Positions 42,728-52,854 are shown, counted from the stretch's first letter. The stretch is 64,000 nt of DNA from an uncultured Acetatifactor sp. (GCA_910586775.1 CAJUJN010000005.1:1-64000), one strand, 5' to 3'. Numbers and translations are program-made. Notes: generated by a model from the letters alone, not told the origin.

Positions 42728-43879
42728 TCACTGCCCGGGCTCACCCTGGTTCCCGGGCGCATCCTGGGCCGGAATGGAATACCAGTTCCATCCGCCGGCT
42801 TCGTCATACACGAACTGGTTCTTGATGCCATGCCCGTTGGTGCGGCGGCCATCATACTCGTTTTCAAATTCTACGGAGACTACAGCCCCCGCCGCAATGG
42901 TGGCGGTACGGTCTCCGGGTACCGTCAGCTGATAACTGGAACCGCTGTATACCTCCCTCACCGTCACTTCCGCCATGGCAGGAATCCTGTCCAGAACCAC
43001 ACGCTCCTGTCCTGCTGCGGTGAAAGTGATGCTCTCCACGTTGCTGTATACGGTTTCCTCATTCAGGATTCCCGTAACCTCGAAAACAAAGGTTGCGGAT
43101 TCCTGTACGCCTCCCATGGTCTCATACTCGGAAAGTGTCTTGATGATTTCCAGGGAACCGTATCTGTTCAGGCGCTCCGGCTTCAGGTTTACTTCCATAT
43201 CGAAATTCCACTCACCCGGATTCGATGTACTGATTACGCCGTTCTCGTCTGCAGGCTTTGTGGGAAGGGACACCAGCTGGGGCAGGAATGCGTAGGTGTA
43301 CTGTCCGGAATTCGCGATGGTTGCTATCCTTGTGCTTTCTTCCCCGGTGAGCTCATCCTTCTGCCTTATTTCCGTCCTGTAATCGGCTATGGCTGACATG
43401 CTGCCTCCCCTTGCCACCAGAAGGTAGAGCCCGGCATCCAGATTCTCTATCCTGGTGCCTGCGGAGGCACCGCTGCCTTCCACGGGGGTATCCGGCGCAT
43501 TCCCATCCAGTGCAATGGCTGCCGCCTGCTGCGCCAACACTTTCCAGTCCGCAGACTCCTGCCCCTCGTCCCCGGAAATATCCAGGCTATCATACACGGA
43601 TGACAATTCATAATGGCAGGTATCATATCCCGGCGTCTTCACGGCCCTGGCAACCTGATACAGGTCCACCACCACGCCGGCGCCTGCCAGATCCTCCCCG
43701 AAGCTGTCCGCCTCCCCCTTGTGGGGGTCTTCCGGATAGGCTGTCAGGAAACAGCTTCCGGCCACAAATCCTTCCGCATCTGCCTCAAGCGCTGCCGCAA
43801 CGCCAGCCAGCGGCTCTACAGCACACATGCCAACGGTGAGGGCCAACGCGGCCAGCAGATAGGTCCATCTTTTCTTCAT
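42728..43879 (-). CDS. Minor pilin-like surface protein
   Basis: 383 residues. Signal peptide (LLAALALTVGMCAVEPLAGVAA), a region with an AGLYLLVA motif as in pilin shoulder domains (IENLDAGLYLLVARGG), then a C-terminal beta domain (YGSLEIIKTLSEYETMGGVQE, VTVREVYSGSSYQLT) of the DUF5979/Cna-B-like kind with the E-box like VTVREVYSG. There is no C-terminal LPxTG or membrane helix; the end is a hydrophilic tail after FENEYDGRRTNGHG. It lies directly downstream of the class C sortase. AGGAGG is 8 nt before the ATG. Possibly a basal or accessory pilin missing its anchor. Confidence 0.7.
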   Translation of the reverse strand: MKKRWTYLLAALALTVGMCAVEPLAGVAAALEADAEGFVAGSCFLTAYPEDPHKGEADSFGEDLAGAGVVVDLYQVARAVKTPGYDTCHYELSSVYDSLDISGDEGQESADWKVLAQQAAAIALDGNAPDTPVEGSGASAGTRIENLDAGLYLLVARGGSMSAIADYRTEIRQKDELTGEESTRIATIANSGQYTYAFLPQLVSLPTKPADENGVISTSNPGEWNFDMEVNLKPERLNRYGSLEIIKTLSEYETMGGVQESATFVFEVTGILNEETVYSNVESITFTAAGQERVVLDRIPAMAEVTVREVYSGSSYQLTVPGDRTATIAAGAVVSVEFENEYDGRRTNGHGIKNQFVYDEAGGWNWYSIPAQDAPGNQGEPGQ

Positions 43880-43940
43880 GAGCAGTTCCTCCTGTTCCAT
43901 TTCTATCTCTGTTCCTGCTTTGCTTCCATACGAATACTTT

Positions 43941-44861
43941 CTACTCCCGGTCTTCCTCACCGGAATCCTTTCCCCTGAGTTCATCCAGGATTTGATTCCT
44001 GGTCTTTTTGCGCCCCGTGACGCTGCTGCCAATCAGTATAATAGTCAGTGTCACGAACAGGAGCGGAATCCCTACTGCAGGAATTACGACATAATTGGGA
44101 ATCCGTACTGCCTCGGCTACTACTACTACCTCGCCTGCTATATTCTCAATTCTCTTCCCCCTCACAAGCATCCTATGGGTATTCACTCCATAAGGCGTGC
44201 AGGTGACCAGGGTACAGTAATCCTTTCCAGACTCTATGGCCAAATCGTCCGTTTCCTCCGGCAGCACGATACGTATCTGGTCGACCATATAGGTAATGGT
44301 CTGATCCATGATGTTGATTGTGAAAGTGTCCCCCTCCACCATCTGGTCCAAATCCGAAAACAGCTTCGCACTGGGCAGCCCCCTGTGGCCTGACAGAATG
44401 CTGTGCGTCCGCTCTCCTCCCACCGGAAGGGAAGAACCGGGGATATGCCCCACTGCTATCTGCAGGACTGACTCCTCCACGCTGTGGTAGATGGGCAGAT
44501 TCACACCGATGGAAGATATCTGGACATAGCCCATCACGCCGGTTCCGGTAATGTCCAGAAGCTTTTCATACTCCGCATACGCTTCATCAGAAAGGACAAA
44601 ATTCACACCGTCCTCAAGCGATGCATTGTACTTTCTCGCGGCCTCCAATATCTCTTCCCTGTCCCGGGCAGACATGTCCTCCACTGCCGTCACATAGCCC
44701 GCAATCGCCTGGGTGGCATGCATGGAATTCCACCAGTCGCTGACGGAAGGATACAGGATGATTCCCACGCCCGCTAGCAATATAACGATTAAAATGATTG
44801 TTGAAATCGAAGGGCCTCTTTTTTTCTTCCCCCTCTTTTTCACAGCTTTCTCATCCTTCAT
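43941..44861 (-). CDS. Class C (pilus-assembly) sortase
   Basis: 306 residues. N-terminal helix (about 22-42) and C-terminal helix (about 265-285); the sortase barrel has SILSGHRGLPSAKLFSDLDQM (catalytic His) and TLVTCTPYGVNTHRMLVRG (catalytic Cys about residue 221, Arg). The N-terminal SVSDWWNSM contains the DSW/DWW-like lid typical of pilus sortases. It links LPxTG pilin subunits through a pilin lysine; substrates are the LPSTG and LPETG proteins directly upstream. The ATG at 44861 follows GGGGA. Confidence 0.92.
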   Translation of the reverse strand: MKDEKAVKKRGKKKRGPSISTIILIVILLAGVGIILYPSVSDWWNSMHATQAIAGYVTAVEDMSARDREEILEAARKYNASLEDGVNFVLSDEAYAEYEKLLDITGTGVMGYVQISSIGVNLPIYHSVEESVLQIAVGHIPGSSLPVGGERTHSILSGHRGLPSAKLFSDLDQMVEGDTFTINIMDQTITYMVDQIRIVLPEETDDLAIESGKDYCTLVTCTPYGVNTHRMLVRGKRIENIAGEVVVVAEAVRIPNYVVIPAVGIPLLFVTLTIILIGSSVTGRKKTRNQILDELRGKDSGEEDRE

Positions 44862-45063
44862 AGGTTTCCCCACTGTGCATTATTCCGGCAGATTCTTCTG
44901 CCTGCTGACCTTTGCCGGTTCACAGAGTGTGTCCACACCTGTTTTCCGTTGCTCGCCGCACACCACGGGAAGGTGTCAGCCTGCGTGCGGCATACCGGAG
45001 ACGGAATCCGCCGTCCCCGGGAAGTTATTTCTCACTTATCTTTTGTATGCTCCTGCTGCAGCT

Positions 45064-46698
45064 TTACTTATGTGTACCCATGCGCTTCTTGGCTACCAGA
45101 AGGATGCCGGCGCCGATTACCAGGACGCCGCCTGCCACGTAGAAGATTGTGGTACCGATGCCGCCGGTGGAGGGGAGGAGCGTACCCTGCTGGTTTACAA
45201 TCTCAAGTGCAGCCCCATCTAACTCAGAAAGATTTTTTTCTACCGTTTTAGTAGTTGTAGTAGTCGTACTCTTCGATACCAGATTACCATCCGCATCGTA
45301 ATGTCTCTCCCCTGACGTAGTGAATATCTCCTCTGTAAGAATCTGAGGAGTAAGTTCTTTCGTCTCAGTCAGCTTATTATAGCCATTAGGAGCCTTAAAC
45401 TCAGTTACAGTCAATTTAACGTCGCTTGCTAGACCAATGATATAGAGTTTGCCTTCCGCATCTGTAGTAAGCGCTTCACTTTCCTCAGCATCAGCTGCCG
45501 GGTTATAAGAAACTACCGTGTAGACACCATTTTCACCCTCTACACTTAAACCTTTAATCGTAAACTCTGCACCTGCAAGAGGCTCTCCATTTTCATCAAC
45601 TTTCTTGATAGCCGCTGCATAAGTTTTGATTACTGCATTATCTTCCCATGTTTCATTCCAGGGCTTCTTCTCAGTTGAATTATCATCAACTACAATAGGT
45701 CTGATAGAAATGGTGTTCGTGTCATCTGCATTGATATTTGTCACAGAAGTCAGTGTGGCTTCGTACTCAATAACAATCTTTGCTCCCTGCGCATATATGT
45801 TTGTGTATGATGTTCCATTCAAATCTGCCCATGGAATAAGAATTGCTTTTTCATATTTGGCATCTCCAACTGTAACCTCGCCGAACTGTAAACTGTTAAG
45901 AGCATCACCCTCAAATACAGTTCCTTTATCAGTATCAGTTGCACCGATTGTAATCTTTGTCACCTTGACATTAGCCAAATACTCCGGCAGTGTATCCTGA
46001 ATCACATAATCAACAACCTGCCTGGAATCTTCTCCTGTATCACCGATATAGTTGGTGGTATCAAAGGTACCTGTATACTTAACTGTATCACCAATCGAAT
46101 AAGACTCTTTTTCAACAGTTTTGTCTGCAGAAGGCTCATTAACATTCTTATCATAGATATCCGCATTCGGCTGAGTAGATGTCACCGTAATCGCTGCTTT
46201 GGCAGCTCCGTCCGCATCCGGATCTGACTCATGAGTGGTCGTAACTACATAATAACCATATGGCAATCCGGTAAATGTAAGAGACTCATCCCCATTGCTT
46301 ACCGCTGATGCAATTTCAGTATTACCATTTGCCCATGCTTCAAGAGCCTGCTGCAGCTCCGCTGTCATTTTGGTACCTGTGACTTTCCCATCCGCATCTT
46401 TCACGGCAATCTTGTCAGTAGGAGAAATATAACCATTAGCATCCGCCGAAAAATATTCTTCGAGACTTGTATGAACTATGCCCTGATATGCAATATTGGT
46501 ACCACCTTCACTGACAGTAGCATCGAAAAGCTTATGAAGCTTATATGTCTCACCCTTTGCCGGATTCTTAATTGTGATGCTTGCGTTGTCAGCATCAGGC
46601 GGATCCAGTGCTGCCGTCTGTGCAAAAGTTGTCATTGTCATCCCAAGCACCATGACCATCGCCAGTAAAATACCAGCCAATCTCTTAATTCGTTTCAT
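45064..46698 (-). CDS. Isopeptide-forming major pilin (LPSTG)
   Basis: 544 residues. Signal peptide (LLAMVMVLGMTMTTFA); N-terminal pilin domain with the motif GLPYGYYVVTTT and YDKNVNEPS (a YPKN-like segment whose lysine may be the polymerisation site); a central D-type domain with YTGTFDTTNYIGDTG; a Cna-B/SpaA-like C-terminal domain with KKVDENGEPLAGAEFTIKG and E-box TVTEFKAPNGY; sorting signal LPSTGG, helix, KKRMGTHK. The gene is visibly more AT-rich than flanking pilus genes. GGAGGG precedes the ATG. Confidence 0.92.
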   Translation of the reverse strand: MKRIKRLAGILLAMVMVLGMTMTTFAQTAALDPPDADNASITIKNPAKGETYKLHKLFDATVSEGGTNIAYQGIVHTSLEEYFSADANGYISPTDKIAVKDADGKVTGTKMTAELQQALEAWANGNTEIASAVSNGDESLTFTGLPYGYYVVTTTHESDPDADGAAKAAITVTSTQPNADIYDKNVNEPSADKTVEKESYSIGDTVKYTGTFDTTNYIGDTGEDSRQVVDYVIQDTLPEYLANVKVTKITIGATDTDKGTVFEGDALNSLQFGEVTVGDAKYEKAILIPWADLNGTSYTNIYAQGAKIVIEYEATLTSVTNINADDTNTISIRPIVVDDNSTEKKPWNETWEDNAVIKTYAAAIKKVDENGEPLAGAEFTIKGLSVEGENGVYTVVSYNPAADAEESEALTTDAEGKLYIIGLASDVKLTVTEFKAPNGYNKLTETKELTPQILTEEIFTTSGERHYDADGNLVSKSTTTTTTKTVEKNLSELDGAALEIVNQQGTLLPSTGGIGTTIFYVAGGVLVIGAGILLVAKKRMGTHK

Positions 46699-46807
46699 TA
46701 CTTACCCTCCTTTGATTGCTTTCCTTGATTGAAACGATTTCAGTGTTCCTGAACTTACATGTTTCTGAACTCATAAATCCAGATCTTTTCTCAGATTAAA
46801 GAGAATC

Positions 46808-49800
46808 TTACACCCTCCTTTCTCTGAATTTCTTTTTATACAGAAAGCCTGCGCCGAGCATAAGGCATGCAGCGCCCGCCATTGTATATAATTTGGATCC
46901 GACACCTCCGGTCTCCGGCAGCTCATAGAAAGCCTCATTAACGATGACAAACGGATCTTTTCCGGTTCCGCTGCCAGCTAAACCCATAGCCGTGACCGTA
47001 TACTCCATCGTTGTTTCATTCAGTGTAATAGTGACCGTAACAGGGTCTTTCAAAAGCTTATATCCATCCGGTGCCTTTGTCTCGGTCAGGCGGTAGGTTC
47101 CCTCGGTTAAGTTCTTGAAAGAGACTTTCCCTTCCCCGCCGGATGTTACTGTCGCTATCACTTTCCATTCCTGATCCTGGTTTGCGTTCCCTGGTGTATG
47201 CGCGTTTCCGTCTTCATTTTGAGCTGTCCCGCTCTCCGTATCCGCTCCCCCGGCTGTCTGCTCCTGTTCCTCCAGCTTCTCCAGTTTAAACTCTGCCCCG
47301 GGCAGAAGCTTACCATTGTCATCCGTCTTCCGGACGACGAAGCCCGCAAGGGAAATCTGCGCTCTCACATAATTGGATTCCACATTGGCTCCGGGAAAGG
47401 CCTTTGTAGAATATCCAAAACTGTTGGTGGCTTCCAGATAAACGGCTGTCCCCGTATCCCTGTCCGCGGCTTCTTTCCTGTCTAATATTCCATAAGATTC
47501 CTCTGACAGGGAATCCGTCACTTTGACCGGTATCACGAAATCAATACTGTCTTCATAAAATAAAGTTTCCTCATCCGCCACAATCTTGAATGCCGTAATC
47601 TGATTCCAGTCCGCCACATCCCGGGTCCATATGCCGGCACCCAACAGGCTCGCCATGTCCTGACGATACACCTCCTCAGAATTCGTATAATAAACCTGAT
47701 ATCCATGCGGCGGTGTGATTCGGTCCGTCAGCTCAACGGTGAATTCCGATCCCCGCCCCGCCTGATTATTGATGCTTCGGTCGCCGATCCGGGGCAGCAC
47801 GTCATAAACGGTCAGATTGCTGTGAGGATTATCCGTCGTATTGATAATGCTCAGTTTATACTGGAATTCCTCTCCCACCTTAAACCGTAATACCGTCTTC
47901 TTCCAGTCCCTGGAATCCTTCTTTGCAATATATTTCTCCGCATAAATTCCCGCCGGAGCCTTAATACTTCCCCCTGCCTGATCCCACCTGACCATATTGT
48001 CCGTTCCTTTCCCTTCCAGGTCATAGATATCTTTCATCTGTCCGTGACCTGTGGGCGGAGCCTCGAAATCGTCGCTCATCAGATATACATCATTCACATA
48101 GGATCCCGGAGAGGCGTCTGCCTTCACCCTCACCTTGGGCGAAAAATAAACCTGCCCTGATTCTCCGTCCGAAGCATCCAGGGTCTTTCTCACCGCCTCC
48201 ACATTCAGCCAGAATATCACCGCCGTTCTTCCGCTGTTGTGGTAATTCTCGATGACCTCTGTCTCCTTTACATACTCACTCCCTGCTCCGTAAGATATGG
48301 GATACTCATAAAGCTCAAGCGCCTCCGGAAGAAGGTCGACGACACGCAGATCGTCATATTCCTTGCCTGCGTCCAGGGCCCCCTTCACATAGAACATGCA
48401 AAAAGTATAACTTTTACTGTAATCCATCACCGGATTGCCGTCTTTATCGAGTACCGGATTACCATTTTCATCCTTTTTTATACTGGGATAGTCCAAATTA
48501 TCACCATAGTACATCTCTTTCTCAATCCAGACTTTTTCAAAAGTATCTATCAGCTTGAACTTATTCTCGCTGAACAGGAAGTGTGTCGTCCCATCTTCGC
48601 TCCCCTTTTCCTGGTAAGCTACATAAGCCCTGTTCTTATAGATATTCTCGGAATCACGTCCCTCGTCTCTGATAAAATGCTTTTCCTCCGGCTTCCGGAA
48701 AGTCGAGAAAGGCCATACGGTAATCCCTTCTCCGCTCTTCAGTTCACAGCCTTCTCTAAAATGTACTTTAAAGCCTTTGTACTCTCTCCCCGAATCCAGC
48801 TCCAGTTTCCATACAATCCCTCCAAGAGAACCGTTGTGTCCTGTGTTTTTAAAGTAATCCCCATATTGCTCCGAATCCTTCAGATTATAGATATCCGTCC
48901 CGCCATCATAGGTAAACGCTTCCACATAATCCAGTTCTTTTAACAGGGTGTCACGGAACATGACGCACTGGAACTTCAGCCTCTGGTCTATCTCCTCATC
49001 TCCCAAAACTATATTGACCAATGGAGATGCACCTTTATTCTCAAAAGCCAATGTCCACATGTACCCGCCTGACCGTGTGTCGGGGGTATCCATGACAGTA
49101 TCCGCGGAATTGCCTTTCGTAAAGCTCCCCTCTGCCCCGGGCTGGGTGGTCAGTGTAAAAATAAGGTCATCCTCACATGCATCCTCATTCTCTCCCTTTG
49201 ACGGACGCACCGGCTCGCACACTGCCCCCACATGGTTCGTCAGATTTTTTGTCAGGAAATTGTCTTTATCCGGCTCGTCTATTTTGCACCCGGGGAATTG
49301 CAGCTTCAGCTCTGCCGCCTCTATCTGCAGCATCAGTGTGTTGTCGTATTTCTCCGGCTCCAGCCCCTCCTCCACTTCGAAAACACGGCTCACGCTGATT
49401 CCGTCCTCATTTAACGTCCATCCCGGATTAGCCTCCGAATCAAATACCGCATACCGCGTATTGCCGCCATAATCTACGTATTGGGGCAGCCGATCGGTCA
49501 GCGTGATTTTGTTATATGCCCTGAGAGTCCAGTGGGCATCGCCCAGTTTATACCAGAAGCTGACGTACTGATCATTTTTCAGTATGCCGTCCTCTCCCAC
49601 CCTGGCAGCGACTCTTGTATAATCCTCCTTCATGCTCTCATATTTGTTTGTATTGACATACTTTGTTATTACAGGCTTATTGTATTTCGGGCGGTATATA
49701 TTCTCTGCTGTTGTGTCTGCCTTTTTCTCCTCCCCTTCCCCGGACTCTATGGTGCCGAAAATCTTCAGCTGATAATCCGCAGGTACCTCAGCAACTTTAA

Positions 49801-52237
49801 ATTTCATTACAAAGGGAAGCTTAAGCGCGCCTGTAGGAACATAGTCCGTAAACGTAATGGAAATCTTATAATACTCCTCCCCGTCCCTGCTTTCCTCTGT
49901 CACTGCGCTGATTTCATGTTTCCCTATGCTTTCAGGGAACTCCTTGATACGGATCTGCTCCTTATCCATATACGCTTTCGGGAAATAAAGTGACATAGTC
50001 ACCTGATCTATCGTGGTGTTTCCCTGTATCCCTGTGGTGTACAGCTTGAACAAACCTTGCATTTCATAGTTGGTATAATTCTCTTTCCCGTACGGTTCCT
50101 CCGCATGGGTCTTTTCATCCCCATACAGCAGCTCCAGCACCATTCCGCCGCCCTGGTCGCCTACCGGAAGAAATGCTGCATATTCCGGCACAGTATCCGG
50201 CACATCGCCCAACCAGACTGTTTCCATCAACTCCCACAGTGCCGACAGGCATTCCGCTCCTTCCACATGCTCCCGCAATGCCTCATCCAATACCAGATAA
50301 GCGTCATAAGCTTCCTGTATCTGTACCAGGAGAGCCGCCATGTATTCATCAAAAGCTTCTTCCCCGTCCTCTCCGGTCTCCTCATATTCTGCGATTTTCT
50401 GTGCGATTTCTTCCCCGGAGGGCAAACCGGCGATCAGTTGATTCACCTTCTCTATTTCTTCCCGTTCCTCCTCCGTCAGGAGGCACTCGGGCGAATGGGT
50501 ATGCTCTTCCGTTTCACAGGCCAGATTGCCTTCCGCGTCATAGCACTCTGGCTCGTGAACATGCTTTTCCATTCCGCAGCGATAAACATTTTCCTCCAGG
50601 CAGGTTTCATCATGGGTGTGCTCTTCCATTCCGCAGGTTTGGGCGCCCTCTTCGTTCAGGCATTCTTCACTGTGAGAGTGTTCCTCCTTCCCGCAGTTAA
50701 ATTCGCTCTTCGTCTCTTCACCGTAACCGCAAATCAGGTTTCCGGCATCATCATAGCATTCCAGTGTATGGATATGAGTGGATTCGTGACCGCAGATGAG
50801 CCGGCCTTCCATGTCATAACAGCTGTCTTCATGAATATGCAGCTTCGCCCCGCTGTTCAGCGCTGCCACTTCTTCTGGTGTCAGTTCCACCACCTTGAAG
50901 CAGTCTCCTTCGTGGGTATGCTCCTCCAGTTGAAGCAGTCCGCAGGACACTACGCTTCCTTCGATAAGATTTCCTTCTTCATCAAAACAGTCCTCGCCGT
51001 AACAGCTGTCGTCATGGGTGTGAAGTTCCAGTTCCCCGCAGACCAGCCTGGTGACTTCTTCGTAACAGGCCTCTGTATGAACATGTCCCCGGGCAGTATC
51101 TGTTCCAGACGCGCTACCCTCAGCCGCTTCAGGCTCTGCGGTTTCCTTCGGCGCCGCGCTGCCTGCTCCTTCCGGTGTTTCGCTGTCAGCCGTAGGCTCA
51201 CTGACTTCCGACACTTCAGTGACTCCGCTGCTCTGAGTTTCGGCGGAGGATGCTGTCCCTGCTCCCCCCTGACCGCTGCAGGCATCCGTATGCTCATGTT
51301 CTTCTGCTGTACAGGTCAGTGTCTCTGTATAGCAGGCATCCAGATGAATATGTTCTTCCTTTTCACACACATAAGCTACTGTATAGCACTCCTCCATGTG
51401 CGCATGCTCGGCCTTTTCACAGATCACATTGCCGTCCGCATCACAGCAGCCATCACCATGCATGTGCTCTTCCAAACCGCAGGCAATTTCCTGAATGATG
51501 CAGTCTGCGTCATGGATATGCTCTTCCCCATAACCGCAGACAGGAACCTTCTCATAGCATACTTCCGTATGTCTGTGGGCTTCTATCTCACAGTTCGGTT
51601 CCTGGGTCTGATTCCGGGTCTCCGCTTCCGCTCCGGGTTCTTCTGCCGCTGCTCCCGCACTGCCCGCAGGGATGCTGTCTGTATTTTCTGCCTCTTTGGC
51701 CGTTCCGTCAGCGTTTCCGGTATTCTCTGCAGCAGAACTGTCTGCGTTTTCCGTGCCGCCTGTTGTCCCTGCCATTTCAGTCTCCCCGGCATTCTCCTCA
51801 TTTCCTGCGGCTGCTCCGTCTGTATTTTCCGCGTCCTCTGCTTCCTCTCCGCATACCAGAACCATCTCCGTCACATAGCATTCTTCCGTATGCTTATGCT
51901 CCTGATGCTCTTCCAGGGCGCAGACCAGGTTTCCTTTTCCGTCATAACATTTATCGTTATGTACATGGACCACATAGTCCGCATAACCGCAGACCGGTTC
52001 CGTTCCCAGGTTCCCTTCCCCATCCCTCTCGTAGCATTTTTCCGTATGCTCATGCACTTCATATCCGCAGTCAAGCACTTCCATCTTGTGGGTCATGGCC
52101 TGCCCGTACAGCTTCAGCGCCGTGACCGTGCCGAAAGCAACTATCACTGCAAGGCACAGGAAAACCACCGCCCGGCGTCTGTACTGTCTCTGTTCCTTTA
52201 AGAGCTTTCCCGCCTGTGATAAAATATCAACTCTCAT
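46808..52237 (-). CDS. Giant LPETG surface/pilus-tip protein with HxHxxxC repeats
   Basis: 1809 residues. An N-terminal helix (about 22-44) acts as signal/anchor. Residues ~57-585 contain about 18 units of the type HxHxxxC-(Y)...C, for example VHEHTEKCYE, EHKHTEECYV, HIHLDACYTE, HVHEPECYDA, interrupted by an acidic A/E/T linker (about 135-205) and another (about 325-375). Residues ~660-1600 are beta-rich adhesin-like domains; ~1630-1760 is a SpaA/Cna-B-type domain (VVRKTDDNGKLLPGAEFKL); sorting motif LPETGG (about 1771), helix and KKKFRERR tail. It is probably the tip adhesin attached by the class C sortase. The repeats suggest metal binding. Confidence 0.88.
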   Translation of the reverse strand: MRVDILSQAGKLLKEQRQYRRRAVVFLCLAVIVAFGTVTALKLYGQAMTHKMEVLDCGYEVHEHTEKCYERDGEGNLGTEPVCGYADYVVHVHNDKCYDGKGNLVCALEEHQEHKHTEECYVTEMVLVCGEEAEDAENTDGAAAGNEENAGETEMAGTTGGTENADSSAAENTGNADGTAKEAENTDSIPAGSAGAAAEEPGAEAETRNQTQEPNCEIEAHRHTEVCYEKVPVCGYGEEHIHDADCIIQEIACGLEEHMHGDGCCDADGNVICEKAEHAHMEECYTVAYVCEKEEHIHLDACYTETLTCTAEEHEHTDACSGQGGAGTASSAETQSSGVTEVSEVSEPTADSETPEGAGSAAPKETAEPEAAEGSASGTDTARGHVHTEACYEEVTRLVCGELELHTHDDSCYGEDCFDEEGNLIEGSVVSCGLLQLEEHTHEGDCFKVVELTPEEVAALNSGAKLHIHEDSCYDMEGRLICGHESTHIHTLECYDDAGNLICGYGEETKSEFNCGKEEHSHSEECLNEEGAQTCGMEEHTHDETCLEENVYRCGMEKHVHEPECYDAEGNLACETEEHTHSPECLLTEEEREEIEKVNQLIAGLPSGEEIAQKIAEYEETGEDGEEAFDEYMAALLVQIQEAYDAYLVLDEALREHVEGAECLSALWELMETVWLGDVPDTVPEYAAFLPVGDQGGGMVLELLYGDEKTHAEEPYGKENYTNYEMQGLFKLYTTGIQGNTTIDQVTMSLYFPKAYMDKEQIRIKEFPESIGKHEISAVTEESRDGEEYYKISITFTDYVPTGALKLPFVMKFKVAEVPADYQLKIFGTIESGEGEEKKADTTAENIYRPKYNKPVITKYVNTNKYESMKEDYTRVAARVGEDGILKNDQYVSFWYKLGDAHWTLRAYNKITLTDRLPQYVDYGGNTRYAVFDSEANPGWTLNEDGISVSRVFEVEEGLEPEKYDNTLMLQIEAAELKLQFPGCKIDEPDKDNFLTKNLTNHVGAVCEPVRPSKGENEDACEDDLIFTLTTQPGAEGSFTKGNSADTVMDTPDTRSGGYMWTLAFENKGASPLVNIVLGDEEIDQRLKFQCVMFRDTLLKELDYVEAFTYDGGTDIYNLKDSEQYGDYFKNTGHNGSLGGIVWKLELDSGREYKGFKVHFREGCELKSGEGITVWPFSTFRKPEEKHFIRDEGRDSENIYKNRAYVAYQEKGSEDGTTHFLFSENKFKLIDTFEKVWIEKEMYYGDNLDYPSIKKDENGNPVLDKDGNPVMDYSKSYTFCMFYVKGALDAGKEYDDLRVVDLLPEALELYEYPISYGAGSEYVKETEVIENYHNSGRTAVIFWLNVEAVRKTLDASDGESGQVYFSPKVRVKADASPGSYVNDVYLMSDDFEAPPTGHGQMKDIYDLEGKGTDNMVRWDQAGGSIKAPAGIYAEKYIAKKDSRDWKKTVLRFKVGEEFQYKLSIINTTDNPHSNLTVYDVLPRIGDRSINNQAGRGSEFTVELTDRITPPHGYQVYYTNSEEVYRQDMASLLGAGIWTRDVADWNQITAFKIVADEETLFYEDSIDFVIPVKVTDSLSEESYGILDRKEAADRDTGTAVYLEATNSFGYSTKAFPGANVESNYVRAQISLAGFVVRKTDDNGKLLPGAEFKLEKLEEQEQTAGGADTESGTAQNEDGNAHTPGNANQDQEWKVIATVTSGGEGKVSFKNLTEGTYRLTETKAPDGYKLLKDPVTVTITLNETTMEYTVTAMGLAGSGTGKDPFVIVNEAFYELPETGGVGSKLYTMAGAACLMLGAGFLYKKKFRERRV

Positions 52238-52269
52238 AATGCCGTCTCCTTCCTTCTACCGGTCTTCTA

Positions 52270-52854
52270 TCACTTCACGATCCCGAATCCGTCCAACGGC
52301 CAGACCCGGATCAGTATTTTCCCGATTACCATATCGTTGCTGACACATCCCACCGCCGTGTTCCGGCTGTCTATGCTTGTGGCTCTGTGGTCTCCCATCA
52401 CAAAACACCTTCCGTCGGGCACCTGATAGGGCAGCGTGATGTTGCAGTCTCCCAGGGCTTTGTCTGTCACATAGGGTTCCTCCAACAGTTCCTCATTCAC
52501 GTAGACATTTCCCTCCTCGTCTATGTCCACCCAGTCCCCTGCCGCCGCAATCACCCTTTTTACCAGGATGTTATTGTTAAAGTAAAAGGCGATAATGTCG
52601 CCTGTCTCATATCCTGAGCTGTTCAGCGCCACAACGATATCTTCATCCTGCAGGGAATCCGTCATGGAGGTTCCGCTGATCTGCAGCACCGGGAGCAGCA
52701 GCACCGCAATCAGTACCGCCACTGCCGCCACCACCACCAGAGAAAATGCCGTGCTCCTGAGAACACTTCCGTATCTTCTCTTATACCGTGTCCTCTCCAA
52801 CTCCGCCTCCAACGCCTCCAGTTCCGGCAGCTCTATCCTTTTTTCCTCACTCAT
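52270..52854 (-). CDS. lepB: Signal peptidase I (bacterial Ser/Lys type)
   Basis: 194 residues. An N-terminal acidic helix, a membrane helix (about 35-58), catalytic Ser in ISGTSMTDSL, catalytic Lys in ILVKRVIAAAGD, then GDHRATSIDSRN box E. Such dedicated signal peptidases are common in pilus islands. It differs in type from the SipW-like enzyme at the far end of the locus. The ATG at 52854 has AGAGGG upstream; a TTG 6 nt earlier is less likely. Confidence 0.9.
   Translation of the reverse strand: MSEEKRIELPELEALEAELERTRYKRRYGSVLRSTAFSLVVVAAVAVLIAVLLLPVLQISGTSMTDSLQDEDIVVALNSSGYETGDIIAFYFNNNILVKRVIAAAGDWVDIDEEGNVYVNEELLEEPYVTDKALGDCNITLPYQVPDGRCFVMGDHRATSIDSRNTAVGCVSNDMVIGKILIRVWPLDGFGIVK

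Noticed and set aside
42480..42731. 83-codon frame between pilus genes
   Set aside because: No ribosome binding site, contains the MITE-like arm motif, unusual residue composition.
50057..52201. 714-codon + strand frame
   Set aside because: Antisense to the giant LPETG protein; it arises from the HxHxxxC repeat codons and has no ribosome binding site.
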